Made by a program: the position numbers and the translations under genes
Source of the DNA: an uncultured Collinsella sp.
GTDB taxonomy: Bacteria > Actinomycetota > Coriobacteriia > Coriobacteriales > Coriobacteriaceae
Direction: 5' to 3'
NCBI GenBank assembly: GCA_934667065.1
Contig: CAKULD010000006.1
Location: forward strand, 104,045 to 168,044
Length of the DNA: 64,000 nt
Part shown: positions 52,396 through 60,603 of the stretch, in pieces
Layout: each line of letters starts with the position of its first letter
Numbering within the stretch: position 1 is the first letter of the stretch
Notes under the pieces: generated by a model
Seen by the model: the letters and a program-made list of their open reading frames with translations, nothing else
Told to the model about the DNA's origin: nothing
The model's database searches: none

Positions 52396-53853
52396 ATGGA
52401 CTACAAGATTACCGGTTACGAGCCCGCCCAGCTGTTCCATTACTTTGAGGAAATCAGCGCGATCCCCCGCGAGTCTGGCAACGAGAAGGGCATCAGCGAT
52501 TTCCTGGTCGCGTTTGCCAAGGAGCGTGGCCTCGATGTATATCAGGACGAGGTCTACAACGTCATCATTCGCAAGCCCGCTTCTGTCGGTGCCGAGAACG
52601 CCCCGACCGTGATGCTCCAGGGCCACATCGACATGGTGTGCGACAAGCTGGGCTCCGTTGAGCACGACTTTACGACCGACGGCATCGACCTGGTCGTCAA
52701 GGATGGCGTTCTTACCGCTAACGGTACCACCCTGGGCGCCGACAACGGTATCGCCGTCGCTCTGATGCTCACCGTCCTCGATGACGATTCGATTGCTCAC
52801 CCGGCCCTCGAGTGCGTGTTTACCACCGACGAGGAGTCTGGCCTGGTTGGTGCCGAGACGCTCGACAAGTCCCAGATTAGCGCTCGCACCATGATCAACC
52901 TCGACTCCGAGGAGGAGGGCGTGGCTACTGTCAGCTGCGCTGGCGGCGTCGTCGTTACCTACACCTGCCCGATCGTGCGCGAGCACAAGACTGGCAGCAC
53001 CCTCACGCTCGACATCTCTGGCCTGTTGGGCGGTCACTCCGGTAGCGATATCCACCTGGAGCGCGGCAACGGTAACCTCATCATGGCTCGTATCATCGAT
53101 CGTCTGATGGTCGCCGGCGAGCCTGCCCTTGTCAGCTTTAACGGCGGTACCAAGGACAACGCCATCAACCGCGAGTGCAAGGCCGAGCTGGTCTATGCCG
53201 ATCACGCTGCCGCCGAGGCCGGCGACGAGATTGCCCGTGGCATCATCGCCGACGTCACCGCCGAGCTCGAGGTCTTCGACCCCGGATTTACCTGCACCGT
53301 CGAGATTGCCGATGACGTAGAGGTCGAGGCCATGGACGAGAAGTCCGCGCTCGCCCTCATTCGCGCCCTGCGCCTGGCCCCCAACGGCGTGATTCGCCGC
53401 AACGTCGCCACCGACGGCTCCGTCGAGGTTTCCTCCAACATCGGCGTGGTCGCCACCTCCGACGACCAGGTCAAGATTATGCTATCCCCGCGCTCCTCGA
53501 TCACCTCGCTGCAGAACGAGTTCAAGGATCGTCTGCAGACGCTGGCCGATGTTTTGGGCTTTGACGCCAAGTTCGAGTTCGAGTATCCCGGCTGGAGCTA
53601 TGCCGAGCATTCGCCGATCCGCGACATCTTTGTCGAAAGCTATCGTGAGCTCTTTGGTTCCGAGCTGCGCATCGAGTCCATCCACGCCGGTCTTGAGTGC
53701 GGTCTGTTTGCCGAGGCGTTGCACGGTCTGGACGCCATCGCCGTGGGCCCGACGCTCTCCGACGTTCACACCCCGGACGAGAGCATGGAGCTCGCCTCTT
53801 CCGAGCGCTTCTACGAGCTGCTTATCGACGTCCTCAAGCGCCTCGCCGCGTAA
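52396..53853 (+). CDS. pepD: Aminoacyl-histidine dipeptidase (M20C)
   Basis: This 485-residue peptidase cleaves Xaa-His dipeptides such as carnosine. It has MLQGHIDMVCDKL (metal histidine), LGADNGIAVALMLTVL, TTDEESGLVGAETLD and the lid domain segment SGLLGGHSGSDIHLERGN. The C terminus has the conserved HAGLECGLFAE with the metal-site Glu-Cys. ATG 52396 follows AAGGAGG; a longer frame is rejected. A terminator follows, shared with the convergent hipA. Confidence 0.95.
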   Translation: MDYKITGYEPAQLFHYFEEISAIPRESGNEKGISDFLVAFAKERGLDVYQDEVYNVIIRKPASVGAENAPTVMLQGHIDMVCDKLGSVEHDFTTDGIDLVVKDGVLTANGTTLGADNGIAVALMLTVLDDDSIAHPALECVFTTDEESGLVGAETLDKSQISARTMINLDSEEEGVATVSCAGGVVVTYTCPIVREHKTGSTLTLDISGLLGGHSGSDIHLERGNGNLIMARIIDRLMVAGEPALVSFNGGTKDNAINRECKAELVYADHAAAEAGDEIARGIIADVTAELEVFDPGFTCTVEIADDVEVEAMDEKSALALIRALRLAPNGVIRRNVATDGSVEVSSNIGVVATSDDQVKIMLSPRSSITSLQNEFKDRLQTLADVLGFDAKFEFEYPGWSYAEHSPIRDIFVESYRELFGSELRIESIHAGLECGLFAEALHGLDAIAVGPTLSDVHTPDESMELASSERFYELLIDVLKRLAA

Positions 53854-53910
53854 GGGGCGCACTAACAGCAGTCCGGGCCCTGTGCCGACAGATTGCAAAT
53901 GACATTACGA

Positions 53911-53955
53911 GAGGGGGCACCCGAGCTTTTAGCGACGGGTGCCCCCTCTCTTCTT
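53911..53955 (+). terminator. Terminator between pepD and hipA
   Basis: GAGGGGGCACCC pairs perfectly with GGGTGCCCCCTC around 14 bases, followed by TCTTCTTTT. Confidence 0.85.
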
Positions 53956-53981
53956 TTGGAGAATGGGAAATTGTCTGGCGC

Positions 53982-55286
53982 CTAGCCCATATCTGCCCTG
54001 ATAAGCTCGAGAGCGCGCTGGCAGTTTTCGCGGACGGGGCCAAGCATATGCTCGCGCAGGTCCGTCATGCCAGGCAGATCGGCGTATTCGTCCATGACCT
54101 CTTCCATGCAAATGGGCACCTCGTAGGCGAGGTCCATCATGGTCGCAAAGCAAAACTTCTCGGTTAGCCCGGCATCGACGAGTGCCGCTTCCAACGCGGG
54201 GTCGCCCATACCGTGATAGCGGCGGATGGCGTTAGGTCCGATGCGTCCCACGCGATTCTCGCCGCCAACGCTCATGGCAAGGCGCGCTCGGCGGCGCATG
54301 CGCTCATACGCCAGACCCGACGCGACGTCGTACATACGAGCCATCATGGCTGTGCCGCCGTTTCCAAGGAGCAGGGAATAGTTTTTCGCATGCGCATCCG
54401 GTGCGCCGATGATGGCGTTAAAGAACAGTATTTGCGTAAACAGATACAGGTTAAGTTGATGGTGGCTCGTATTTACGAGGAGTTCTTGAATACCGCGTGC
54501 GGTCGGGCCGCCGTCTGCCGTGTACTTTTGAGCGGGCATCACTCCAAGGGCCTGACAGAGGTCTTCTTGGTGCAGGCGCATGATTGTTCCGTCTTTGACT
54601 TTCACACGGTCATAGCGCTCAACAATGAGAGCGGGCTCGTCCTCAAATAAGCGATACTCAACGTTTGCCGTTGCAATACCCGCGCGCTGAGCGCTTTTCA
54701 TGCAGACAAACTCATTTAGAGCCTCAAGCTTAAATCCGATAACGCCATTTTTGAAAATATGCGTCGTGGGCGAGGAGCCCACGCATTCGCACCAGCGGCC
54801 GTCTATGAGCGCGAGTGCGAACTTGCCCTGGTTGCCTCCAAGTGACCAGCTTTCATCTAAACCCATCCACGATGCCTCGCAGTCATCCCTGATCGACTTG
54901 AGGCGCAAGGCAATTTCGCGGTCGTCTATAGGGCGGTATTCGCCGGTGCGATGCAAAACGGCGTCGACGTCTTCTTCGGCGCAAAACTGCACTCCGCCCG
55001 GACAGTCGAGTCCGATATGGCTGAGCAATGCAACGGGATTATTGGGCCTGGCGTCGAATTCGGCGGCAATCGCTTTCCGTTGGTCCTCACTGTCGGGCAG
55101 AAGGCCAAACAAGTACGGATTCATGACCTGTTGGCCGTATGTGCGATTTGATACGGGTATGTTTGTCGATAGGGCTGGCCCGTCATAGTCTTGATCGTAG
55201 ACAAAGCTGATAAGACCGTTGTCATCTTGCGTGAGCGTTCCCGCAGGTACGCCGCAAATAATAGTCCGAAGCGTTTTACTGGCCAT
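53982..55286 (-). CDS. hipA: HipA-family serine/threonine kinase toxin
   Basis: A 434-residue full-length HipA. E. coli HipA phosphorylates glutamyl-tRNA synthetase and causes dormancy. The core is intact: gly-rich SLGGNQGKFAL with Ser148 as candidate autophosphorylation site, the catalytic loop GAPDAHAKNYS (Asp297, Lys301, Asn302) and the metal Asp320 in MYDVASGLAY. ATG 55286 is four bases after the hipB stop. The GC content seems somewhat lower than the neighbours. Confidence 0.92.
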   Translation of the reverse strand: MASKTLRTIICGVPAGTLTQDDNGLISFVYDQDYDGPALSTNIPVSNRTYGQQVMNPYLFGLLPDSEDQRKAIAAEFDARPNNPVALLSHIGLDCPGGVQFCAEEDVDAVLHRTGEYRPIDDREIALRLKSIRDDCEASWMGLDESWSLGGNQGKFALALIDGRWCECVGSSPTTHIFKNGVIGFKLEALNEFVCMKSAQRAGIATANVEYRLFEDEPALIVERYDRVKVKDGTIMRLHQEDLCQALGVMPAQKYTADGGPTARGIQELLVNTSHHQLNLYLFTQILFFNAIIGAPDAHAKNYSLLLGNGGTAMMARMYDVASGLAYERMRRRARLAMSVGGENRVGRIGPNAIRRYHGMGDPALEAALVDAGLTEKFCFATMMDLAYEVPICMEEVMDEYADLPGMTDLREHMLGPVRENCQRALELIRADMG

Positions 55287-55289
55287 TAG

Positions 55290-55760
55290 CTACCTCCCTT
55301 TGGGCCTGGTTTGGTCGGATGCGTTTGCGGCAATCGAGACTCCGAGATTGGACATGGCGAAATCGGCGAAGGCCTTGTCGTAGAGATCGGACGTAAAGGG
55401 GGTATCTGCGAGAGCCGGAATAGCTGCGCCGCGACGGTTGCGATGGTGAAGACGTTGAGCGCGATGGCGGCTGGAGGTGCTACGAGGCTGTAAGTCGGCA
55501 TGCGGGGCGTCGACTGGTTGCTCGTTTTTCGCTTCGTCGATATCCCCTTGAGCGGCGAGCGCCAGTCCGAGAGCGTTAAAAATCGCCAGCAGCTTGTCGA
55601 GCCGAATGCCGGTGGCGTCTCCCAGCTCGAGCGATGCGAGCAGGCGCTCAGAAACACCGGCTTTTTTCGCGAGGGCGGCGCGGGTAATTCCCTGCGCCTC
55701 GCGCGCTTGGCGCACGTAGATTCCGGCTTGGCGCGGTGTTGTGATGGGAAAAGTATCCAT
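55290..55760 (-). CDS. hipB: HipB-family helix-turn-helix antitoxin
   Basis: This 156-residue protein has an XRE-type HTH domain at residues 10-70 (RQAGIYVRQAREAQGITRAA, then KKAGVSERLLASLELG). A basic low-complexity middle region (about 88-110) and a C-terminal segment YDKAFADFAMSNLGVSIAAN follow; that end is typical of longer HipB-like proteins. E. coli HipB is only 88 residues. It should repress its own operon through the 16-bp-arm inverted repeat upstream. Confidence 0.85.
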   Translation of the reverse strand: MDTFPITTPRQAGIYVRQAREAQGITRAALAKKAGVSERLLASLELGDATGIRLDKLLAIFNALGLALAAQGDIDEAKNEQPVDAPHADLQPRSTSSRHRAQRLHHRNRRGAAIPALADTPFTSDLYDKAFADFAMSNLGVSIAANASDQTRPKGR

Positions 55761-55774
55761 GGCGATATCCTAAC

Positions 55775-55817
55775 GTGCAGACTTTTGCATATCAGTATGA
55801 CATGCAAAACTCTGCAC
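55775..55817. promoter_or_regulatory. hipBA operator-like inverted repeat
   Basis: GTGCAGACTTTTGCAT and ATGCAAAACTCTGCAC are inverses with one mismatch (16-bp arms) around ATCAGTATGAC, 14 bases before the hipB start. The half-site GCAGAGTTTTGCAT recurs inside the terminators at 55822-55851 and 57326-57356. Confidence 0.75.
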
Positions 55818-55821
55818 GAAA

Positions 55822-55851
55822 AGGCCTCATGCAAAATTCTGTATGAGGCCT
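55822..55851 (-). terminator. Terminator of the DUF4143 ATPase gene
   Basis: On the minus strand AGGCCTCAT and ATGAGGCCT pair perfectly around 12 bases, followed by TTTT. It lies 20 bases after the gene's stop and is nearly identical to the mntP terminator at 57326-57356. Confidence 0.85.
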
Positions 55852-55870
55852 AGTGTGGGCGTATGACTTT

Positions 55871-57163
55871 TTAAGCCCCAAACGCCCGAATGGGAATAAC
55901 GTATACGCCGTCAGGACGTTTATATGCGATCTCTCCCATCCCTGTGAGAACGGCAAGAAATGCCGGAGGCTTCGTGCGTCCCATTTTGTCGCTAAGCAAC
56001 TTGTCTCTCATTCGCAGCAAACTGTTGGCGGCCTGCTCAACTTTTGTCTCGCTGAGCTTGATCTCGAATGCCCCCCATGTTCCATCCGCAAGCTCAATAA
56101 CGGCATCGATTTCTAAATCTGAATCATCGCGGTAATAACGGACAGGGTGAGACCCGGCGGCGTCGAGTGATGAGGCGTATACCTGCAAATCGCGCATGCA
56201 GAGGTTTTCAAACGCAAGACCAAGCGTCTGGTAGTCCTCAAGTAGGTTTTGTTTGTTAAGGCCCAGTGCGGCAATGGCTAATGAGGGATCTGCGAAGTAG
56301 CGTTTGGGTTTAGTTCTCATGCGATTGGGGGAGCGCGACGCCGGAACCCATCCGGGCAACTCGTCAATTAAATAGAGTTGCACGAGGTATTCAAGATGTT
56401 GGGAAACCTCTCGTTTTTGGGTATCAGTTGGTGCTAATGCGCCATCCAGAGCAAATACATCACGGGCGAGTGTGACATTTGTGCTGGACTGTCCAAGATT
56501 TCGCGCAAGAGACTCTGCCACGCGTGAACTAATGAGCTCGCGTCCGCCAAGGTCAGGAACGCTCTTATTATGCACAGCTTCTAGATAGCCCATCAGTACA
56601 GGTCGAATTGTGTCAGAAGTTAGTGCAAGCGCGCCGGGCCATCCGCCGCGACAAATGAGCTCGGTAAGAGAATCGATTCCCGACGCGCAAGGGCATGGGG
56701 CAAACCCGCCTTTAAACAGGGCGGCTAGGCTTACCTTACCTGTTGAATCTCCGCTCTCCTGAAGACTCATGGGATGCATGCTCAGCCGACCGATTCGTCC
56801 GGCTCCGCTGTGGTTTACCTTGTCTTTTGCCGGCGTAGAGGAGCCTGTTAGGATCCACTGGCCCTTTTCTGTGGTGTCATCAACAGCGTGGCGCACGCAG
56901 TCCCAAATCTGAGGAACACGCTGCCACTCGTCAATAACATGAGGGGTATCGCCAACGAGCGCATACTGCGGGTCAGACTCGATGAGCAATTGGTTCGAAC
57001 CACGATCGACGTATATGGCACTATTTGCATGAGCAAGCGCGGACCAAGTCTTTCCACACCATTTAGTGCCTGAGATTTCAACGGCACCGAACAGATTGAG
57101 ATATTGATCAATCTTGCGGTCAATGAGCCGGGGGATATACGTGTCTTTCGCCATCGTTGCCAT
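55871..57163 (-). CDS. AAA ATPase with DUF4143 nuclease-like domain
   Basis: This 430-residue protein has an AAA_14-type ATPase half with Walker A SGTKWCGKTW (31-40) and Walker B VIDEWQRVPQIWD, and a C-terminal DUF4143 domain with DLEIDAVIELADGTWGAFEI followed by Lys, a PD-(D/E)xK-like pattern of D, E and K. Such genes are frequent in gut bacteria and often lie among defence or TA genes; their function is not settled. Base composition is more AT-rich than most of the window. Four repeats of exact 23-bp period lie just upstream. Start ATG 57163 has GAGG at modest spacing. Confidence 0.85.
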   Translation of the reverse strand: MATMAKDTYIPRLIDRKIDQYLNLFGAVEISGTKWCGKTWSALAHANSAIYVDRGSNQLLIESDPQYALVGDTPHVIDEWQRVPQIWDCVRHAVDDTTEKGQWILTGSSTPAKDKVNHSGAGRIGRLSMHPMSLQESGDSTGKVSLAALFKGGFAPCPCASGIDSLTELICRGGWPGALALTSDTIRPVLMGYLEAVHNKSVPDLGGRELISSRVAESLARNLGQSSTNVTLARDVFALDGALAPTDTQKREVSQHLEYLVQLYLIDELPGWVPASRSPNRMRTKPKRYFADPSLAIAALGLNKQNLLEDYQTLGLAFENLCMRDLQVYASSLDAAGSHPVRYYRDDSDLEIDAVIELADGTWGAFEIKLSETKVEQAANSLLRMRDKLLSDKMGRTKPPAFLAVLTGMGEIAYKRPDGVYVIPIRAFGA

Positions 57164-57176
57164 ACTGTTTACCTCG

Positions 57177-57265
57177 CATTTCCCTAAATACGAATGAAAT
57201 CATACTCGAAAAACGAATAATAGAGTCACATAAAAACGAATGAATCTTTGCCCAGAAAACGAATG
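57177..57265 (-). repeat. Four phased 23-bp repeats upstream of the DUF4143 ATPase
   Basis: On the minus strand the units begin CATTCGTTTT, CATTCGTTTT, TATTCGTTTT and CATTCGTATT. The spacing is exactly 23 bases three times over. The repeated part is about ten bases and the other 13 vary. The last unit ends about ten bases before the start codon. This looks like an operator array or iteron set. Confidence 0.8.
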
Positions 57266-57325
57266 GAATGACGATGAAGGACTGGATTTCCCAGCCTTGT
57301 TGAGTAGGCGTTCTTTTACATGAAA

Positions 57326-57356
57326 AGGCCCCATGCAAAACTCTGCATGAGGCCTT
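57326..57356 (-). terminator. Terminator of mntP
   Basis: On the minus strand AGGCCTCATGC pairs with GCATGGGGCCT around AGAGTTTT, followed by TTTTCATG. It is nearly identical to 55822-55851. Confidence 0.8.
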
Positions 57357-57392
57357 GTTCGACATTGGGTTTCGAGCAATAGGGTTTGGGCG

Positions 57393-57971
57393 TTACAGCA
57401 CCAGGATTCCGAGGTGCTCCAGCAGGATTTTGAGGCCGATGAGGATGAGGACGACGCCGCCCACGATGGAGGCGGGCTTTTCGTAGCGCGAGCCAAAGGT
57501 GTGGCCGATTGCCACGCCCGCAACGGAGAAGATAAAGGTCGTAACGCCGATGAGCGACACGGCGGGGACGATATCGACCGAGAGCGCGGCAAACGAGATG
57601 CCCACGGCCAGAGCGTCGATCGAGGTGGCGATAGCCAGGATCAGGTATTCGCCTAGGTCGATCTTCTCGGCGTCCTTGCTGTCGCTTTCGTCCTCGCCTT
57701 CGGTAAAGGCCTCCCACAGCATCTTGCCGCCGATGAAGGCGAGCAGGATAAAGGCGATCCAGTGGTCGATGGGACCGATAATCCCCAAGAACTGACTGCC
57801 GAGCGCCCAACCGATCACGGGCATGCCGGCTTGGAAACCACCAAAGAACAGGCCGAGCACTACGGCGACCTTAAGGTTGATTTTCTTCATGCCGAGGCCC
57901 TTGCAGATGGATACGGCAAAGGCGTCCATCGAAAGCCCGATGGCGAGCAGCACAAGCTCTGCGAGTCCCAT
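57393..57971 (-). CDS. mntP: Manganese efflux pump MntP
   Basis: This 192-residue membrane protein with six spans has the two DUF204 repeat motifs GLSMDAFAVSICKG and TSIDALAVGISFA, whose aspartates bind manganese. It exports manganese to prevent toxicity. A yybP-ykoY riboswitch lies in the leader on the same strand, as for E. coli mntP. ATG 57971 follows AAGGAGGGAG. The terminator at 57326-57356 follows it. Confidence 0.95.
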   Translation of the reverse strand: MGLAELVLLAIGLSMDAFAVSICKGLGMKKINLKVAVVLGLFFGGFQAGMPVIGWALGSQFLGIIGPIDHWIAFILLAFIGGKMLWEAFTEGEDESDSKDAEKIDLGEYLILAIATSIDALAVGISFAALSVDIVPAVSLIGVTTFIFSVAGVAIGHTFGSRYEKPASIVGGVVLILIGLKILLEHLGILVL

Positions 57972-58022
57972 GGTTTGGCTCCCTCCTTGCGGGCGAACCC
58001 GCGTGTACCTCTAGTGGGGGAG

Positions 58023-58160
58023 CAACAAAAAAGACCCGTGGCGTACGCGTTGCGCGCACAACCACGAGTCTCGTTCATTAAGGCAAGCCAGACCGTTTCG
58101 GCCAGTATGTTGACTTGCCGCGCCACCGGAAGCGAAACCGGGTACGCGACTACTCCCTCA
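58023..58160 (-). promoter_or_regulatory. yybP-ykoY manganese riboswitch with transcription terminator
   Basis: Reading the minus strand, GGGAGTAGTCGCG, CAAGTCAACATACTGG and TTAATGAACGAGACTCGTGG match the aptamer's conserved GGGGAGUAG, CAACAUACUG and GAGACU blocks. The 3' part of the aptamer, AGACTCGTGG, can instead pair with CCACGGGTCT, followed by TTTTTTG (58023-58071), forming a terminator. Binding of Mn2+ would hold the aptamer together and let transcription reach mntP. Confidence 0.9.
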
Positions 58161-58188
58161 TTTATGTGAATCCCGATGCTACCACATA

Positions 58189-58220
58189 AGCAGCTCATTT
58201 GGGACGGGGCTCTCGGCTGT
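58189..58220. repeat. Degenerate GGGAC-apex hairpin
   Basis: AAGCAGCT and the GGCTGT side pair only partly around CATTTGGGACGGGGCTCTC. The apex is identical to that at 40961-40997. Confidence 0.45.
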
Positions 58221-58320
58221 GTTCGCTCATTCTGTAAGCATCGGATTTTGCGGGCGCCACAGGGGCAAACCGTGAGAAACTTATTGACGTTTATGGAGCG
58301 TATACGATGGGAGCGATGCC

Positions 58321-59388
58321 TTGGATAAGAACGAGCTGCAAAAGCGAATGGAACAGGCCATTCGTCTGACGGCACCTGGCCAGCCGATCCGCACCGCCCT
58401 CGACATGATCATCGCCGGCCACCTGGGCGCCCTTATCTGCGTCGGCGACACCGAAAACGTGCTCGCCGCCGGCAACGACGGTTTCCCGCTCAACATTTCG
58501 TTCACCTCGAACCGCCTGTTCGAGCTTTCCAAGATGGACGGCGCCATCGTCATCGATGGCGACCTTACCCAGATTCTGCGCGCCAACTTCCACCTCAACC
58601 CCGATCCATCGCTCGCCACGAGCGAGACGGGTATGCGTCACCGTACCGCCGCTCGCATGTCGGTGCTCACCGACGCCATCGTAATCTCGGTCTCGGCCCG
58701 TCGTGCCGTCGTCAACGTGTACGTCCATGGCAAGAGCTACGAGATCCAGCCCGTCACTACCATCATGAGCTCGGTCAACCAGCTCGTCGCCACGCTCCAG
58801 ACCACCCGTCAGTCGCTCGACCGCTCCCTGCTGCGTCTGACCGCCCTCGAGCTGGACGACTACGTTACGCTCGCCGACATCACCGGCATCTTCTCGAGCT
58901 TCGAAATCATGCAGCAGGCGAAGACCGAGCTTAAGGATTGCATCGTCAAGCTGGGCAACCAGGGCAAGCTCGTACAGATGCAGCTCGAGCAGCTCGCAGG
59001 CTCCAGCATGGATACCGAGTACGACCTGATGATCCGCGACTACGCGAGCGATTCTTCCGAAGCCAACGCCGAGAAGATCCGCGCCGAGCTCGCTCGCATG
59101 ACGCCTAAGGACCTGTCCGACCCGCAGCACGTGGCAGCGGTTCTGGGCTACGACGACCTGGACGAGGACTCCGTCATGACGCCGCTGGGCCTGCGCACGC
59201 TTTCGCGCGTGTCCGTCGTGCGCGATGGCGTTGCCGAGAAGATCGTCGACGAGTACGGCTCGCTGCAGGAGCTCATGGACGACATCAGCGAGGACCCGGA
59301 GCGCCTGGGCGACTTTGGCGTCAACAACCCTGCCATTCTTGCGGATTCGCTGTACCGCATGAAGGGCACCAAACAGGGGAACGCATAA
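58321..59388 (+). CDS. disA: Diadenylate cyclase DisA
   Basis: This 355-residue enzyme joins two ATP into cyclic di-AMP and in Bacillus scans DNA for damage. The DAC domain has DGAIVIDGD (Asp73-Ala75) and TGMRHRTAARM (106-109). A helical spine follows, then the HhH-containing C terminus. The start is TTG 58321 after GGGAG. The stop overlaps ispD by one base. disA next to ispD-ispF-cysS matches a conserved Gram-positive order, but radA is not directly upstream. Confidence 0.95.
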   Translation: MDKNELQKRMEQAIRLTAPGQPIRTALDMIIAGHLGALICVGDTENVLAAGNDGFPLNISFTSNRLFELSKMDGAIVIDGDLTQILRANFHLNPDPSLATSETGMRHRTAARMSVLTDAIVISVSARRAVVNVYVHGKSYEIQPVTTIMSSVNQLVATLQTTRQSLDRSLLRLTALELDDYVTLADITGIFSSFEIMQQAKTELKDCIVKLGNQGKLVQMQLEQLAGSSMDTEYDLMIRDYASDSSEANAEKIRAELARMTPKDLSDPQHVAAVLGYDDLDEDSVMTPLGLRTLSRVSVVRDGVAEKIVDEYGSLQELMDDISEDPERLGDFGVNNPAILADSLYRMKGTKQGNA

Positions 59389-60116
59389 TGGCGCCCGTAT
59401 GCGCCGTGGTCGTTGCCGGCGGCAGCGGCCAGCGCTTTGGCAACCCCGGCGGCAAGCAGCTCGTCAACGTGGCGGGCCGTCCGCTCATGAGCTGGTCCAT
59501 TCGCGCGTTCGATCGTAGCGACAGGGTCGGCCACATCGTTGTGGTTTGCCCTGCCGAGCGCCGCGCCGAGATGCGCCGCTTGGCCATCAGTCCGTTTGAC
59601 TACGACACGCCCATCAGCTTTGCCGATGCCGGCGATACCCGTCAGGATTCCACCCGTGCGGGCGTGCATGCGGTGCCGGCGGGCTTTGAATACGTCGCCA
59701 TCCACGACGGCGCCCGTCCGCTCATCACGACCGAGGCTATCGACCATGCGATTGACGTGCTTGTGGGCGACCGCTCACTCGACGGTGTCGTGTGCGGCCA
59801 GCCTGCAATCGACACGCTCAAGATCGTCGACGGCGATAACATCGTCGAGACGCCGCCGCGCGAGCTCTACTGGGCTGCGCAGACGCCGCAGATCTTTAGC
59901 GTCGACGCCATGAAGCGCGCCCACGCCGCCGCTATTGCCGAGGGCTTTATCGGTACCGACGATTCGTCGCTGGTCGAGCGCATGGGCGGGCGCGTCCGCT
60001 GCGTCCAGAGCCCGCGCGACAACCTTAAGGTGACGATGCCCGAGGACCTGCGTCCCGTAACCGCGATTCTGCTCGGCCGCATGGCCGAGGGAGAGGACCT
60101 TCCCCATGTTCAGTAA
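59388..60116 (+). CDS. ispD: 2-C-methyl-D-erythritol 4-phosphate cytidylyltransferase
   Basis: This 242-residue nucleotidyltransferase makes CDP-methylerythritol in the MEP pathway. The glycine loop VVAGGSGQRFGNPGGKQLVN is seen at the start, plus IHDGARPL and the TDDSSLVERMG segment with the metal-site acid. Its start overlaps the disA stop and its end overlaps ispF by 11 bases, so the three genes are tightly coupled. Confidence 0.95.
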   Translation: MAPVCAVVVAGGSGQRFGNPGGKQLVNVAGRPLMSWSIRAFDRSDRVGHIVVVCPAERRAEMRRLAISPFDYDTPISFADAGDTRQDSTRAGVHAVPAGFEYVAIHDGARPLITTEAIDHAIDVLVGDRSLDGVVCGQPAIDTLKIVDGDNIVETPPRELYWAAQTPQIFSVDAMKRAHAAAIAEGFIGTDDSSLVERMGGRVRCVQSPRDNLKVTMPEDLRPVTAILLGRMAEGEDLPHVQ

Positions 60117-60600
60117 CCTGCGCATTGGCCACGGCTACGACGTCCACCGTTTGGTGGAGGGGCGTCGATGTATCATCGGCGGGGTCGACATTCCCTACGA
60201 GCGCGGCTTGCTGGGCCACTCGGATGCCGATGTGCTCGCACACGCGCTGGCCGACGCCATTTTGGGCGCCTGCCGCGGGGGAGACATTGGCAAGCTATTC
60301 CCCGACACCGATCCCGCCTATGAGGGTGCCGATTCGATGGTGCTGCTTGCCCGCGTGATGGATTATGCGCGTGAGCTGGGCTTTGAGTTTGTCGATGCCG
60401 ATTGCACCATCGCCTGCCAGCAGCCCAAGATCACCCCGCACCGCGATGCCATGCGCGCGAATCTCGCCCATGCCCTGGGCGTCGACGTCGAAAACGTGGG
60501 CGTCGCCGCCACCACGACCGAAAAGCTCGGTTGGGAAGGCCAGGGCGAGGGAATCGGCGCCTGGGCTGTCTGCCTGCTACAGAAAACCGTTAAGGAGTAA
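60106..60600 (+). CDS. ispF: 2-C-methyl-D-erythritol 2,4-cyclodiphosphate synthase
   Basis: This 164-residue trimeric zinc enzyme cyclises the product of IspE. Typical features are IGHGYDVHRLVEG (metal Asp12 and His14), GHSDADVLAHALADAILGA and GDIGKLFPDTDP. TTTEKLGWEGQGEGIGA lies near the end. ATG 60106 lies within the end of ispD. cysS follows after three bases. Confidence 0.97.
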   Translation: MFSNLRIGHGYDVHRLVEGRRCIIGGVDIPYERGLLGHSDADVLAHALADAILGACRGGDIGKLFPDTDPAYEGADSMVLLARVMDYARELGFEFVDADCTIACQQPKITPHRDAMRANLAHALGVDVENVGVAATTTEKLGWEGQGEGIGAWAVCLLQKTVKE

Positions 60601-60603
60601 CGA

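Noticed and set aside
57177..57265. CRISPR-like array
   Set aside because: The repeated part is only about ten bases, spacers are 13 bases, there are four units and no cas genes; a regulatory site array fits better.
60580..60603. T-box leader for cysS
   Set aside because: Only three bases separate ispF and cysS, leaving no room for a leader; lysS likewise has only a short terminator-bearing gap.
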